Assembly: GCF_011745145.1 (NCBI RefSeq)
Contig: NZ_CP050191.1
Span: forward strand, 5,968,473-6,032,472
Length of the DNA stretch: 64,000 bases
Direction of reading: 5' to 3'
Origin: Mycobacterium sp. DL440
GTDB lineage: Bacteria; Actinomycetota; Actinomycetes; Mycobacteriales; Mycobacteriaceae
Shown here: piece by piece, positions 33,684-42,598 of the stretch
How positions within the stretch are numbered: position 1 is the first letter of the stretch
Layout: each line of letters opens with the position of its first letter
Notes under the pieces: generated by a model
The model's input: only the letters and a program-made list of their open reading frames with translations
Database searches by the model: none
Told to the model about the DNA's origin: nothing
Made by a program: the position numbers and the translations under genes

Positions 33684-35002
33684 TGGTGCAGCACCGTCCG
33701 CACGAGGTTCGGCAGCGCGTTGACCGCCTCGGGATCGTGCCCGAAATGTTCGATGACCTGCACCTGGATCTCGCCGACGATGCCGCCGAGAACGGCACCG
33801 ACCGCGATCATGGTCGGCTCGTCGTCCTTGAACACCGGCCGCAGAATCGACTCGTATTCCTCATTGGTGAGCTGTCCCATCTTGTCGATGATGGTCTGCT
33901 CCAGGTCGAGGGCGTTCATGGCATAGTCCTGCGCCTCGACCAACGTGGTGGGCAGCCGCTCCAGCACCATCCGCACCAGGTTGTCCTTGAATGCGTTGTA
34001 GCGCTGCGTGCCCACCGCGAACTTGACCAGCGGCGTGGCGATGCCGGTCTGTGCGTCGATGGCCGCTTCGACCTCCTTGCCGACCAGCGAGAACAATTTG
34101 TCGGCACCCGGTCCGCGCAGCACACCGTCGAACAGGATCTCGGGGGAGAACAGGTCCTCGGACAGGATCCGCGCGTAGTCCTTGGTGATGATGTCGCGCT
34201 GGGCGTGCAGCAACCCCTGGAACGGGATGAAGCCGAGGTACTTGGTCGGCTGGACGGGCCGGAACAACATGTTGAGCGCGATGTAATCGCTGATGAAACC
34301 GACGCCGAAGCCGAATGCCGGCATGATCCACGGGTTCTGGAACAACGCCCACGCGATCATCTGGACCACGCCGATGACGAGCCCGAAGTAGATACCGCTG
34401 CGCCGGACGAACGCCATGGCGTTGTCGCCGAGCCCGCGCATCAGCTTGTTCAGCTTGTCCTTGTTGCGGACGAGCGTCGTGACGGCCAGGTACTGGATGT
34501 CGACGAATCGATTGAGGTCCGCCCGCATCTCGTTGAGCATCTTCTCCACGACCTTGGGGGTCTGATCGTGGATGCGGGCCTGAATGGCATTCCGCGCCGC
34601 ATCGGGCAAGGAGTCCCACAGCCCGGGCCGGATCTGCTCGGCGAGGTCGCGGGAGATCTCGTCGACCACCTGGGTAAGTGGCTCACGCAGCGCGTTGACG
34701 GCTTCCTTCGCGTCGACCTTTTCGAGCAGTTCCTCCGGTTTGAGGAGGTTCTGGGTAAGCAGCTCGATGGTCTTCGAGCCCACCTTGCCCGCCCGGCGTG
34801 GCACGATGCCCTGCCAGCCGAACGGCCCGACGCCCTTGAACTCCATCGGCCGGTAGATCATCTCCAGCGCGACGATCTTGGTGCTCCAGCCGACGAACGC
34901 GGCGACGAACGGCATGGACAGGTAGATCAGCCAGTTGACGTTGAAATCGGCCCTGATCTCCTGCCACGTCTGGACCGCGAGAATCGTCTCGGCCGTGCTC
35001 AC
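33680..35002 (-). CDS. DUF445 family membrane protein
   Basis: A protein of 440 residues. A membrane helix near the N-terminus (WLIYLSMPFVAAFVGWSTKIVALEMIYRP) is followed by FGWQGIVPRRAGKVGSKTIEL, a conserved DUF445 segment. A second membrane pair occurs in the middle (VIGVVQMIAWALF, FGVGFISDYIALNMLFRPVQP, then GFIPFQGLLHAQRDII). A last helix lies near the C-terminus (TMIAVGAVLGGIVGEIQVQV). The two halves look like an internal duplication. Function is unknown for the family. It ends four bases inside the convergent LacI gene and starts 31 bases after the Abi-alpha gene. Confidence 0.85.
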   Translation of the reverse strand: MSTAETILAVQTWQEIRADFNVNWLIYLSMPFVAAFVGWSTKIVALEMIYRPMEFKGVGPFGWQGIVPRRAGKVGSKTIELLTQNLLKPEELLEKVDAKEAVNALREPLTQVVDEISRDLAEQIRPGLWDSLPDAARNAIQARIHDQTPKVVEKMLNEMRADLNRFVDIQYLAVTTLVRNKDKLNKLMRGLGDNAMAFVRRSGIYFGLVIGVVQMIAWALFQNPWIMPAFGFGVGFISDYIALNMLFRPVQPTKYLGFIPFQGLLHAQRDIITKDYARILSEDLFSPEILFDGVLRGPGADKLFSLVGKEVEAAIDAQTGIATPLVKFAVGTQRYNAFKDNLVRMVLERLPTTLVEAQDYAMNALDLEQTIIDKMGQLTNEEYESILRPVFKDDEPTMIAVGAVLGGIVGEIQVQVIEHFGHDPEAVNALPNLVRTVLHH

Positions 35003-35033
35003 GCGCGATCCGCCTTCGGCTTCTCGCTGGTCG

Positions 35034-35864
35034 TCACGACCCGTCCCGGAGCACCGCAGACTCCCACAAACCGCGCCCCAGCCCCGACAGAGACAAGGTC
35101 AGCTTCTCCACCCGTGCGGCCAGCGGGCCGCGGGATCCGCTCTTGGTCGCCTGCAACACCATCGGCTCGGCCAGGAGCACCTCGTACTCGGCCTTCTGGG
35201 AAGGGTCCTCGGGACCGGTCTCGACCAGACCCAGCGACAGCAGATGACCGACGTACTGCGGAACCATGCCGGGCAACGCCACGTTGGCGGTGCGGCCGAT
35301 CAGGCAGGCGTTCTCCAACACTGCTTGACCTGGGGTGCGCGATCGGGTCCAGGTGTGGATATTGACCAGCGGCGAAGCATCACCTTCGGAGAGCGCGCCG
35401 AGGATCCGCGCTTCGTCGGCCACGAGCTGGTCGAGCAGCCGGTGGTACAACTCCACCTGACTGCCCGCCGTGCTCTGATCCAGGGCCCGGTCCAGCAAGC
35501 GGTCCATCTTGGTGTTGAGCGATTCGGGCGTCGGCTCCTCCGGCGTGGCGGTGGTTACCGGTCGGGGCGCCGCCGAATCGATGGCCTCCAGCCGGTTCTT
35601 CACCAGCGTGGCCAGTTGTTCCTCGCCCCAGGCGGCCAGCTTCATGCTCGTCTTGGCGGCGTCGAGCGCGCGATCGGCGAGGCCGAAAGGGTCGTACCGC
35701 TTTGGCAGCAGGGGGCGCTCGTTTCGCGGGGTGCGGATCGCGATGGCGATCTCGCCGACGGGTGTGGCGAACCTGAACGCCCGCCGCTGCATGTTCCTGC
35801 GGCGTGCTGGAACCTCATCGGACACCGTGTTGTCCGTACCCCTCTTCGACAGTTCCTCTGACAT
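35034..35864 (-). CDS. Abi-alpha / DUF4393 family protein
   Basis: A protein of 276 residues, translated from ATG 35864; the longer frame to 36047 crosses the neighbouring promoter. It has a basic N-terminus, then an amphipathic helix-rich middle (RALDAAKTSMKLAAWGEEQLATLVKNRLEAID). The region MDRLLDRALDQSTAGSQVELYHRLLDQLVADEARILGALSEG resembles DUF4393/Abi-alpha proteins. The name comes from a link to abortive infection in other bacteria, but no such activity can be claimed here. It precedes the DUF445 gene in what looks like a two-gene operon. Confidence 0.65.
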   Translation of the reverse strand: MSEELSKRGTDNTVSDEVPARRRNMQRRAFRFATPVGEIAIAIRTPRNERPLLPKRYDPFGLADRALDAAKTSMKLAAWGEEQLATLVKNRLEAIDSAAPRPVTTATPEEPTPESLNTKMDRLLDRALDQSTAGSQVELYHRLLDQLVADEARILGALSEGDASPLVNIHTWTRSRTPGQAVLENACLIGRTANVALPGMVPQYVGHLLSLGLVETGPEDPSQKAEYEVLLAEPMVLQATKSGSRGPLAARVEKLTLSLSGLGRGLWESAVLRDGS

Positions 35865-36026
35865 CACTGATCGATTGCCTCCCCACCTACCGGGTGTCCC
35901 CGAGCTGTGGGCACCGTACCTGGTCAGCTGCTGGGCTGCCCAAGTCCCAGGTGGGTGGCAGAGGTTCGTGAGCGAGCGGCGGTGTCGGGGGAGAGACCCG
36001 CGCACGAGCATCGATGCACATAAATG

Positions 36027-36053
36027 CACTATTGCATTGGACTGCAAATAGTG
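36027..36053 (+). promoter_or_regulatory. Inverted repeat upstream of the LuxE-like gene
   Basis: CACTATTGCA and TGCAAATAGTG form a near-perfect dyad (one base gap) with a 6-base centre. It ends 14 bases before the luxE-like ATG and probably overlaps the promoter or leader. It is a likely target of a regulator such as the TetR at the end of this gene group. Confidence 0.6.
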
Positions 36054-36067
36054 GGTACCGTCTCGTC

Positions 36068-37513
36068 ATGACGACAGAGCAGTCGGCGCCCTCGGATCGG
36101 CGCACGGTGGAGCGGTTCATGGATGACCCGATCGGATTTTTCGGGGAGTCGCTGACGCGGATGCACAGCGTGCCGCGGGCGGAACTCGAAGAGCTGCAGC
36201 GGCAGGCCATGGCGATCCGGTTCGGCCAGCACCGCGGAAGCATCGAGATCGTGCGCAAGCTCGCCGATCGACTCGGGGTCGACGAACTGCTCGAGTTCGA
36301 CGATGTTGTTCCTCTGCTGTTGCCGCACACCGCGTACAAGTCGTATCCAGCGGTGCTCGTCGACAACAAGCGTTTCGACCTGCTGACCCAATGGCTGGAC
36401 AAGTTGACCAGTTATGACCTGGCGGGAGTCGACACCGAGGGCTGCACCGGTATCGACGACTGGATTGAGCGGCTCGACCGGCAGACACCGCTGGAGGTGA
36501 TCACTTCCAGCGGGACCACCGGCACGCTGTCGATCATTCCCAAGGACAAGCACGGCGCCAGCGAGGGCATGATCCTGTGGAAGATCTGCCTGTTCCAGAC
36601 GTTCGGGACCGAACCCACCGCCGCCGAACTGGATCCGAAGGTCGACGTGATCTGGCCCAACTACGCGAAGGGCAAGCTCGGTCACCTCCGCATCGCGGAC
36701 ATGATCAAGGGCGGCTTCACCGGCGGCGATGAGACCAAGTTCCATGCGCTCTACCCCGAGGCGATCGATACCGACCTGATGTTCCTCGCCTCGAAGATGC
36801 GCGCGGCAGCGTCGCGCGGTGAACTGGATCGGCTGGTGGTCGACCCCGCGCTGGCCGCGCGGAAGGACGAGTTCATCGCGATGCAGGCGCGGCAGCCCGA
36901 AGACCTGGACAAGTTCTTCACGATGATCGCCGAGAAGCTGTCCGGTAAGCGGGTTTTCATGATCGGCACCTACAACCTGATGTACGACGTGGCCAGGGCC
37001 GGCCTGGACCGGGGTATCTCGGGAGTCTTCGCCAAGGACTCGGCGATCCTCACCGGGGGCGGCATGAAGGGTTTCGCCCTTCCCGACGATTACATGGATG
37101 TGATCCGCAACTTCCTCGGCGTGGACCGCATCCAGGAGGGCTACGGCTTCTCCGAGCAGAGCGCCTTTCACTGGGGTTGCAGCGAGGGTCGTTATCACGT
37201 GCAGCCGTGGGTGATTCCGTTCGTACTCGACCCGGACACCGGCGAGCCGTTGCCCCGCACCGGCCGCCAGACCGGCCGCGCCGCGGTGTACGACCTGCTG
37301 CTCAAGGCGCATTGGGGCGGCGCGATCTCCGGCGACGAGGTGACGATCGACTGGGATCTGCCATGTCCGTGTGGGCAGAGCAGCGTCGCCTTCGAGCACG
37401 ACATCATGCGCTACAGCGAGAAGCAGGGCGTCGACGATGACCGGATCACCTGCGCGGCGACCCATGAGGTGCACAACGAGGCGGTCAATTTCATGAAGGC
37501 GTTCGAATCGTGA
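36068..37513 (+). CDS. LuxE-like acyl-protein synthetase (acyl-adenylating enzyme)
   Basis: A protein of 481 residues. The ATG at 36068 is used; an upstream in-frame ATG at 36014 falls before the inverted repeat. The adenylate-forming motif ITSSGTTGTLSIIPKDK lies near 146. ILTGGGMKGFALP, GYGFSEQS and a C-terminal AISGDEVTIDWDLPCPCGQ resemble LuxE and PaaK-like ligases. In luminous bacteria LuxE activates a fatty acid with ATP and hands the acyl group to LuxC. The next gene is LuxC-like and overlaps by four bases, so the pair should reduce a fatty acid to its aldehyde. It is longer than classical LuxE (about 370 residues). Confidence 0.75.
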   Translation: MTTEQSAPSDRRTVERFMDDPIGFFGESLTRMHSVPRAELEELQRQAMAIRFGQHRGSIEIVRKLADRLGVDELLEFDDVVPLLLPHTAYKSYPAVLVDNKRFDLLTQWLDKLTSYDLAGVDTEGCTGIDDWIERLDRQTPLEVITSSGTTGTLSIIPKDKHGASEGMILWKICLFQTFGTEPTAAELDPKVDVIWPNYAKGKLGHLRIADMIKGGFTGGDETKFHALYPEAIDTDLMFLASKMRAAASRGELDRLVVDPALAARKDEFIAMQARQPEDLDKFFTMIAEKLSGKRVFMIGTYNLMYDVARAGLDRGISGVFAKDSAILTGGGMKGFALPDDYMDVIRNFLGVDRIQEGYGFSEQSAFHWGCSEGRYHVQPWVIPFVLDPDTGEPLPRTGRQTGRAAVYDLLLKAHWGGAISGDEVTIDWDLPCPCGQSSVAFEHDIMRYSEKQGVDDDRITCAATHEVHNEAVNFMKAFES

Positions 37514-38982
37514 GTGCCGCCTACACCGTTCCGCTCTTCCTCCGCGGTGAGGTCGTCACCGACGACTTGGTGTCCTTCGGAACACGCAGCGGTGCTGCGC
37601 AGTTCGAGGCACCTGACATGTACCGGTACGTGAATCAGCTGCCGCTGGCGAGCCCGGCGCAGATGGCCGACCTGTACGAGGTGAGTTTCGACGAGATCCT
37701 CGATGTGCTCCAGGCACTCGGTGATGCCCTGGTCTTCGACACCAATCCCCACCTGCAGCGGGCTTACGAGGCCGCGTTGGTGTCCAACGTCCTGCCCGCG
37801 CAGATGCTGGAGAACAGCTACCGCATTCTGCCGCCGCTGTTTTCGCGCGAGAATGTATTGGAGGTCGCCGAGAGTCAGGTCGGACTGGAGTACCTCAACG
37901 GCTGGGTGCGGCGCACGCTGGCCGACGGCCGGGAAATGCGGGTACGGGCCTTCGGCGCCCGAACCGCGCACATCCCGGCCGGGAACGGCGGACTGGTATC
38001 GGCGGTGACAATCCTGCGATCGGTAATCACCCGCTCGGATGTGATCATCAAGGCGCCGTCCAACGATCCGCTCACCGCGGTCGCCATCGCGCGGACGCTG
38101 GCCGAGGTGGCCCCCGGTCACCCCATCACCCAACATCTGACCGTGGGCTACTGGAAAGGGGGGGACGAGGAGGTCGAGGAGATCCTCTACCGGCCTGAAC
38201 ACATCGAGAAGATCGTCGCCTGGGGCGGTTTGGCGTCGGTCAAACACGTCACCCGCTACATCCGGCCCGGCCTGGAACTGATCTCGCTCGACCCGAAACG
38301 CAGCGCGACCATCATCGGCCGCGAGGCGTTCGGCGATGCCGAGACGATGCGCGAGGTGGCGCGAGCTGCGGCTGTCGACATCGGCGTCGCCAATCAGGAG
38401 GGCTGCGCGAACGCGCGAGTGATCTACGTGCTGAGCGGAACCGATGGGGCGGGCATCGCTGATGCCAACCGGCTCGGCGAGATGATCTATGAGGAACTGA
38501 CCGCGCTGCCCGAGTTCATCAGCACCGCGCCGAGGTATCCGGACCGCGACCTGTTCGAGTATGTGGAATCGTCGCGGTTGACGGAGGACTTCTACCGGGT
38601 GATCGGTGGCCGGAACCGCGAGGGTGCGATCGTCGTGTCGCAGTACGACTCCCAGGTGGACTACTCGTCGATGCTGTCCGGGCGGGTGGCCAACGTGGTG
38701 CCGGTCGACAGCATCGACACGGTCACCCAGGCCGTCAACTCCTACACCCAGACCATCGGCATCTACCCCGAATCGCTCAAGCGTCAACTGCGCGACACCC
38801 TCGGCCTGTTCGGTGCGCAGCGGCTCACCAGCCTGGGGTACGCGTGCAGCGTGCCGATCGCCGCGCCGCAGGACGGTATCGAACCGATCCGGCGTATGTG
38901 TAAATGGATCGTCGAGGAAACCTGCGACCCAGGCGTGGTGATGCCGCTCTGGCGCCTGGCAGCCGCTACCCGGGAGGCATAG
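37510..38982 (+). CDS. LuxC-like acyl reductase (aldehyde-forming)
   Basis: A protein of 490 residues of the LuxC / aldehyde-dehydrogenase superfamily. Supporting segments are AHIPAGNGGLVSAVTILRSVITRSDVIIKAPSNDPL (cofactor cleft), IVAWGGLASVKHV, and VANQEGCANARVIYV with the candidate nucleophile Cys. It would reduce an enzyme-bound or CoA-linked acyl group to an aldehyde with NADPH. The GTG start overlaps the LuxE-like stop. The following SDR starts directly after its stop codon. No luxAB luciferase genes are present in the window. Confidence 0.78.
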   Translation: MSAAYTVPLFLRGEVVTDDLVSFGTRSGAAQFEAPDMYRYVNQLPLASPAQMADLYEVSFDEILDVLQALGDALVFDTNPHLQRAYEAALVSNVLPAQMLENSYRILPPLFSRENVLEVAESQVGLEYLNGWVRRTLADGREMRVRAFGARTAHIPAGNGGLVSAVTILRSVITRSDVIIKAPSNDPLTAVAIARTLAEVAPGHPITQHLTVGYWKGGDEEVEEILYRPEHIEKIVAWGGLASVKHVTRYIRPGLELISLDPKRSATIIGREAFGDAETMREVARAAAVDIGVANQEGCANARVIYVLSGTDGAGIADANRLGEMIYEELTALPEFISTAPRYPDRDLFEYVESSRLTEDFYRVIGGRNREGAIVVSQYDSQVDYSSMLSGRVANVVPVDSIDTVTQAVNSYTQTIGIYPESLKRQLRDTLGLFGAQRLTSLGYACSVPIAAPQDGIEPIRRMCKWIVEETCDPGVVMPLWRLAAATREA

Positions 38983-39915
38983 ATGTCCGCACCGAATGTA
39001 CCTACCGCGCTCGACATGGTCGACGGGATCGATCTGGGCGGCAAGACATGTGTGATCACCGGTGCCACTTCAGGACTCGGCCGGGAATCGGCGCGGGCCT
39101 TGGCTACGGCCGGTGCGCATGTAGTGCTGGCCGCACGCAACCCCGGCGCGCTGACCGAGGCGGCCGACTGGATCCGTACCGAGGTGCCCGGCTCGCGGGT
39201 CTCCACGGTCCTGTTGGACCTGGCCTCACTGGCCGGCGTGCGGACCGCCGCCAAGTCCATCAGCAGGATCGCCCCGGCCATCGATGTGCTGATGAACAAC
39301 GCCGGCGTGATGTTCACCCCGTTCGGCCGCACCGCTGATGGCTTTGAAATGCAGTTCGGGACAAACCATCTCGGCCACTTCGAGCTCACCCGGCTGCTCG
39401 TTCCGCAGCTGTCCGCCGCGGCGGCGGCCCGGGTGGTGATCCTGTCTTCCGACGGGCACACGATGGCCGACATCGACCTCGACGATCCCAACTGGGAGCG
39501 GCGGGGCTACGACAAGTTCCTCGCCTACGGAGCGTCGAAAACCGCGAACGTCCTGCACATGGTCGAACTCGACCGTCGACTGAGCAGTCGTGGGATACGG
39601 GCTTACTGCGTGCATCCGGGTGTGGTCGCCACCTCACTGGCCCGGCACATGACCCGCGACGACTTCGCCGCACTGTCCGACCTCACCCCGGCGCAGCCGA
39701 ACCGGAGGGCCGAACGCATCGACGTCCTTCACGACTTCGTGCTGCCCGACCAGGGTGCGGCCACGCAGGTCTGGGCCGCGGTGAGTCCCGAGTTGGCCGG
39801 CGTGGGCTCGGTGTACCTGGCGGACTGCCGAATCCGGCCCGAGGTCGCGTCATACGCCGTCGACCCGCACCGCGCCGCCCAGTTGTGGGAGCTCTCGGAA
39901 TCCCTGTGCAGCTGA
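38983..39915 (+). CDS. Short-chain dehydrogenase/reductase (retinol-dehydrogenase-like)
   Basis: An SDR of 310 residues with TGATSGLG for the cofactor, DVLMNNAGVM, the catalytic Ser in VVILSSDGH and YGASK as the Tyr-Lys pair. The WERRGYDKFLAYGASKTANVL context is typical of retinol/protochlorophyllide-type SDRs. The ATG follows the LuxC-like stop with no gap. It may reduce the aldehyde made by the LuxE/LuxC pair to an alcohol (inference). Confidence 0.88.
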   Translation: MSAPNVPTALDMVDGIDLGGKTCVITGATSGLGRESARALATAGAHVVLAARNPGALTEAADWIRTEVPGSRVSTVLLDLASLAGVRTAAKSISRIAPAIDVLMNNAGVMFTPFGRTADGFEMQFGTNHLGHFELTRLLVPQLSAAAAARVVILSSDGHTMADIDLDDPNWERRGYDKFLAYGASKTANVLHMVELDRRLSSRGIRAYCVHPGVVATSLARHMTRDDFAALSDLTPAQPNRRAERIDVLHDFVLPDQGAATQVWAAVSPELAGVGSVYLADCRIRPEVASYAVDPHRAAQLWELSESLCS

Positions 39916-39920
39916 CCGGT

Positions 39921-39940
39921 TTTACCGCGTCATCGGTAAA
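39921..39940 (+). promoter_or_regulatory. Inverted repeat upstream of the TetR gene
   Basis: TTTACCG and CGGTAAA are perfect 7-base arms around 6 bases, ending 10 bases before the TetR ATG. This is a likely autoregulatory operator. It differs from the repeat before the luxE-like gene. Confidence 0.6.
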
Positions 39941-39950
39941 GTCGGTGGCC

Positions 39951-40526
39951 ATGGATCGAACGCAACGGCGCAAACAGGAAGTGCGCGAACGCATACTGCA
40001 GGCCGCGTTCGATCTTTTCCTGTCCCAAGGCGTTGACGCGACCAAGATCGAAGACATCTGCGCGCGTGCCGACGTCGCGAACCGGACCTTCTTCAACCAC
40101 TTCGCCACCCGCCAGGACATGCTGGCGGCCCTGGCCGAGCAGCGGTTGCTCAACCTTCAGGAGGTGCTGCGCGACCGGTCGGGGGAGCCGGTGCCGGCGC
40201 GGCTCATCGGGCTGTTCGACGACATCGCAAAAACGCTCACAGAATCCGGCGACACCTACCGCGAGCTGATCGGGGCGATGTTCGCCACCACCGGGCTGCG
40301 GCTACCGCGTGGCTACGGCCTGCATCAGACGTTCGTCGAGCTGGTCGAGGACGGCATCGCGAGGGGCGAGGTCACGCGCAAACATGATCCGCGCACACTC
40401 GCCGACATCATCGTCGGTGCGCTGGTCGGTGGGGTGGTCAGCTGGACCACCGAGCAGAGCTATTCACTCGACACCGGCATGCACGACCTGGCCGGTGCGC
40501 TGGTGGACTTATTGCAGGCGGATTGA
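39951..40526 (+). CDS. TetR family transcriptional regulator
   Basis: A protein of 191 residues with an N-terminal HTH (RERILQAAFDLFLSQGVDATKIEDICARADVANRTFFNHFATRQDML), which is the TetR pattern. The C-terminal ligand domain is unremarkable. The ATG at 39951 is used. It follows the SDR by 35 bases in the same direction, with its own inverted repeat in the gap, so it may be transcribed both with the LuxE/LuxC/SDR operon and separately. It probably regulates that operon. Confidence 0.88.
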   Translation: MDRTQRRKQEVRERILQAAFDLFLSQGVDATKIEDICARADVANRTFFNHFATRQDMLAALAEQRLLNLQEVLRDRSGEPVPARLIGLFDDIAKTLTESGDTYRELIGAMFATTGLRLPRGYGLHQTFVELVEDGIARGEVTRKHDPRTLADIIVGALVGGVVSWTTEQSYSLDTGMHDLAGALVDLLQAD

Positions 40527-40541
40527 CGGCACCCAGACGGG

Positions 40542-40754
40542 TCAGTCGACCCCCAACATCACCTCGGTGGACTTGACGAGCACGGTCGTCGGGGTGCCGG
40601 GCTGCAGCCCGAGCTCCTCGACCGCCTCCTTCGTGATGGAGGCCGTGACGATCTGCTCACCGCCGTCGAGCTTGACCTTGACGGTCGCCATGACCGCGCC
40701 GATCGACACCTCGGTGACCTTCCCAGTGAGCTGGTTGCGGGTGGATAGACGCAT
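40542..40754 (-). CDS. Molybdenum-binding Mop/TOBE-domain protein (molbindin)
   Basis: A protein of 70 residues consisting of one Mop domain: LSTRNQLTGKVTEVSIGAVMATVKVKL, then VTASITKEAVEELGLQPGTPTTVLVKSTEVML. Molbindins bind molybdate or tungstate in oligomers and store or buffer it. The ATG has CGGAGG upstream. No modABC transporter or molybdoenzyme gene lies nearby. It converges on the TetR gene. Confidence 0.87.
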   Translation of the reverse strand: MRLSTRNQLTGKVTEVSIGAVMATVKVKLDGGEQIVTASITKEAVEELGLQPGTPTTVLVKSTEVMLGVD

Positions 40755-40850
40755 CGCGAGCCTCCGTCGATCAGTGGGTTTGGATCGACGTTAGTCGCTC
40801 ATGGCCGGGGGTAGCATCCGTTACACAACTCAAAACGTCGATGACGCATT

Positions 40851-41035
40851 GTGGGAGAACCTCCGATTCCGGAGGTGCCGTAGGTGCAAATCCTCTCCGG
40901 GAAACTCTCAGGCCCAATACCGCAGTGCCGAGGCAACTCTGGAGAACAGCGTGCGTATCCGTCGCGCTTACCGAAGGGGAAAAGGCGCCATGCGCCGAAG
41001 CTCTCAGGTTTCAGGACAGAGCGGGGAGGTGTCAC
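40851..41035 (+). promoter_or_regulatory. Tandem glycine riboswitch upstream of sdaA
   Basis: Two successive glycine-aptamer-like modules precede sdaA. The first (about 40851-40947) has a P2 hairpin (ACCTCCGATTCCGGAGGT), GCCGTAGGTGCAAATCC and AACTCTCAGGCCCAATACC, then CTCTGGAGA. The second (about 40949-41035) has ACCGAAGGGGAAAAGG, a GGCGCC-type hairpin, CTCTCAGG and GGACAGAG. These blocks match the conserved core of the glycine class. The element ends about 48 bases before the start codon. It probably turns on serine deamination when glycine is plentiful. Confidence 0.85.
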
Positions 41036-41082
41036 CAGACGACGCATCGCGTCACCGCGATGCGCGAAATTGGAGTCATCTC

Positions 41083-42465
41083 ATGGCGGTCAGTGTGTTC
41101 GATCTGTTCTCGATCGGGATCGGTCCCTCGAGTTCACACACGGTTGGCCCGATGCGGGCGGCCGGCATGTTCGTCGACGAACTCGTCGGTCGCGGCGTGG
41201 TTGACCACGTCGCCGAGGTCAAGGTGGACCTGTTCGGTTCGCTGGCGGCGACGGGTGCCGGTCACGGCACGATGCCGGCCATTCTGCTGGGTCTGGAGGG
41301 CTACCGGCCCGAAACGGTCGAGACCGACGAGATGGAACGACGACTTGCGACCGTTCGCAGCCAGGGCAAGATCTCGTTGGCCGGCCGGAGCATCATCGCG
41401 CTGACCGAATCCGACATGCATCTGCAACCGGACCGTCGGCTCACCCAGCACCCGAACGCCATGACATTGACGGCATTCTCGTCCGGTGGTGACACGGTCC
41501 ACCTCGAGACGTACTTCTCGGTCGGCGGCGGTTTCGTCGTCACCGAATCCGAGCCGGACCAGCGTGAGACGGGACGAGGCGCCGACGGGTCCTTCCGCAC
41601 AGCCGCCGAGTTACTCGCCCTGACCGAGCGCGACGGACTGTCGGTGAGCCAGGTGATGATGCGCCACGAATGCGTGTCCCGTAGCGAAGTCGAGGTGCGG
41701 GACCGTCTCCTGCGCATCCGTGACGTCATGGTCTCGTGTCAGGCCCACGGGATGTCCCGGGATGGCTACCTGCCGGGCAACCTGAAGGTCCGCCGTCGGG
41801 CCAAGGACTGGTACGTCCGGCTCAATGCCGAAGACCCACAGCGTGATCCGTCCTTCGCCGAGGACTGGGTGAACCTGGTCGCGCTCGCGGTCAATGAGGA
41901 GAACGCATCGGGCGGCCGGATCGTGACCGCGCCCACCAACGGTGCGGCCGGGATCGTCCCGGCGGTCCTGCACTATGCGTTGCGTTACACCTCGGCCGGA
42001 ATTGCGGATCCGGACGACACGACCGTCCGCTTCCTGCTCACCGCCGGTGCCATCGGTTCGCTGTACAAGGAGCGGGCCTCGATTTCGGGCGCCGAAGTCG
42101 GGTGTCAGGGTGAGGTCGGATCCGCAGCGTCGATGGCTGCCGGAGGCCTCGCCGAAATCCTGGGCGGCACACCGCAACAGGTCGAGAACGCTGCCGAGAT
42201 CGCCATGGAACACAGCCTCGGTCTGACCTGCGATCCGATCGGCGGCCTGGTGCAGATCCCATGTATCGAACGCAACGCCATCTCGGCGGGTAAGGCGATC
42301 AACGCGGCCCGCATGGCACTGCGGGGCGATGGCACCCACCGGGTGAGCCTGGATCAGGTGATCGAGACGATGCGTGCCACCGGAATGGACATGAGCGCCA
42401 AGTACAAGGAGACATCCATGGGTGGCCTGGCGGTCAATGTTTCCGTCAACGTCGTCGAATGCTGA
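41083..42465 (+). CDS. sdaA: L-serine ammonia-lyase (L-serine dehydratase)
   Basis: A single-chain iron-sulfur L-serine deaminase of 460 residues that converts serine to pyruvate and ammonia. The ATG at 41083 has TTGGAG upstream; the frame stays open back through the riboswitch but that is not coding. The N-terminal half begins [24 protein letters not shown], and the C-terminal half has [17 protein letters not shown] and [19 protein letters not shown]. The Cys residues in [12 protein letters not shown] and the last motif are likely cluster ligands. The size equals the M. tuberculosis enzyme as I recall (about 461). Control by glycine makes sense because glycine and serine interconvert through GlyA. 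Confidence 0.93.
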   Translation: MAVSVFDLFSIGIGPSSSHTVGPMRAAGMFVDELVGRGVVDHVAEVKVDLFGSLAATGAGHGTMPAILLGLEGYRPETVETDEMERRLATVRSQGKISLAGRSIIALTESDMHLQPDRRLTQHPNAMTLTAFSSGGDTVHLETYFSVGGGFVVTESEPDQRETGRGADGSFRTAAELLALTERDGLSVSQVMMRHECVSRSEVEVRDRLLRIRDVMVSCQAHGMSRDGYLPGNLKVRRRAKDWYVRLNAEDPQRDPSFAEDWVNLVALAVNEENASGGRIVTAPTNGAAGIVPAVLHYALRYTSAGIADPDDTTVRFLLTAGAIGSLYKERASISGAEVGCQGEVGSAASMAAGGLAEILGGTPQQVENAAEIAMEHSLGLTCDPIGGLVQIPCIERNAISAGKAINAARMALRGDGTHRVSLDQVIETMRATGMDMSAKYKETSMGGLAVNVSVNVVEC

Positions 42466-42500
42466 CGGCGATGGCTACCGGGAAATTTCTCGGAATCCCG

Positions 42501-42527
42501 GGAACAAATCCGCCAAAACCCCCGTTG
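42501..42527 (+). promoter_or_regulatory. Sigma-H-type promoter of dnaK
   Basis: GGAACA (42501-42506) and GTTG (42524-42527) are separated by 17 bases, fitting the mycobacterial sigma-H consensus GGAA(C/T)-N16-18-GTT. It lies upstream of both HAIR-like elements. The clpB promoter has the same arrangement. Confidence 0.6.
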
Positions 42528-42543
42528 ACCACACCGACAGCAA

Positions 42544-42564
42544 GTTGAGCGCGAGTGACTCAAG
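42544..42564 (+). promoter_or_regulatory. HAIR element (HspR operator) 1 of dnaK
   Basis: GTTGAGC-N7-ACTCAAG against the HAIR consensus CTTGAGT-N7-ACTCAAG gives 12 of 14 fixed bases. A TTGACAA hexamer-like sequence at 42571 follows and may be a vegetative -35. Confidence 0.75.
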
Positions 42565-42598
42565 TCTGGGTTGACAATCTATGCCCTCCCGGAGCAAG

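Noticed and set aside
36000..39915. Bioluminescence operon
   Set aside because: LuxC- and LuxE-like genes are present but no luxA/luxB. The LLM oxidoreductase at 24747 is distant, on the other strand and of the F420 type.
40801..41082. N-terminal extension of serine ammonia-lyase
   Set aside because: This stretch is the glycine riboswitch; the protein family begins at the ATG at 41083.
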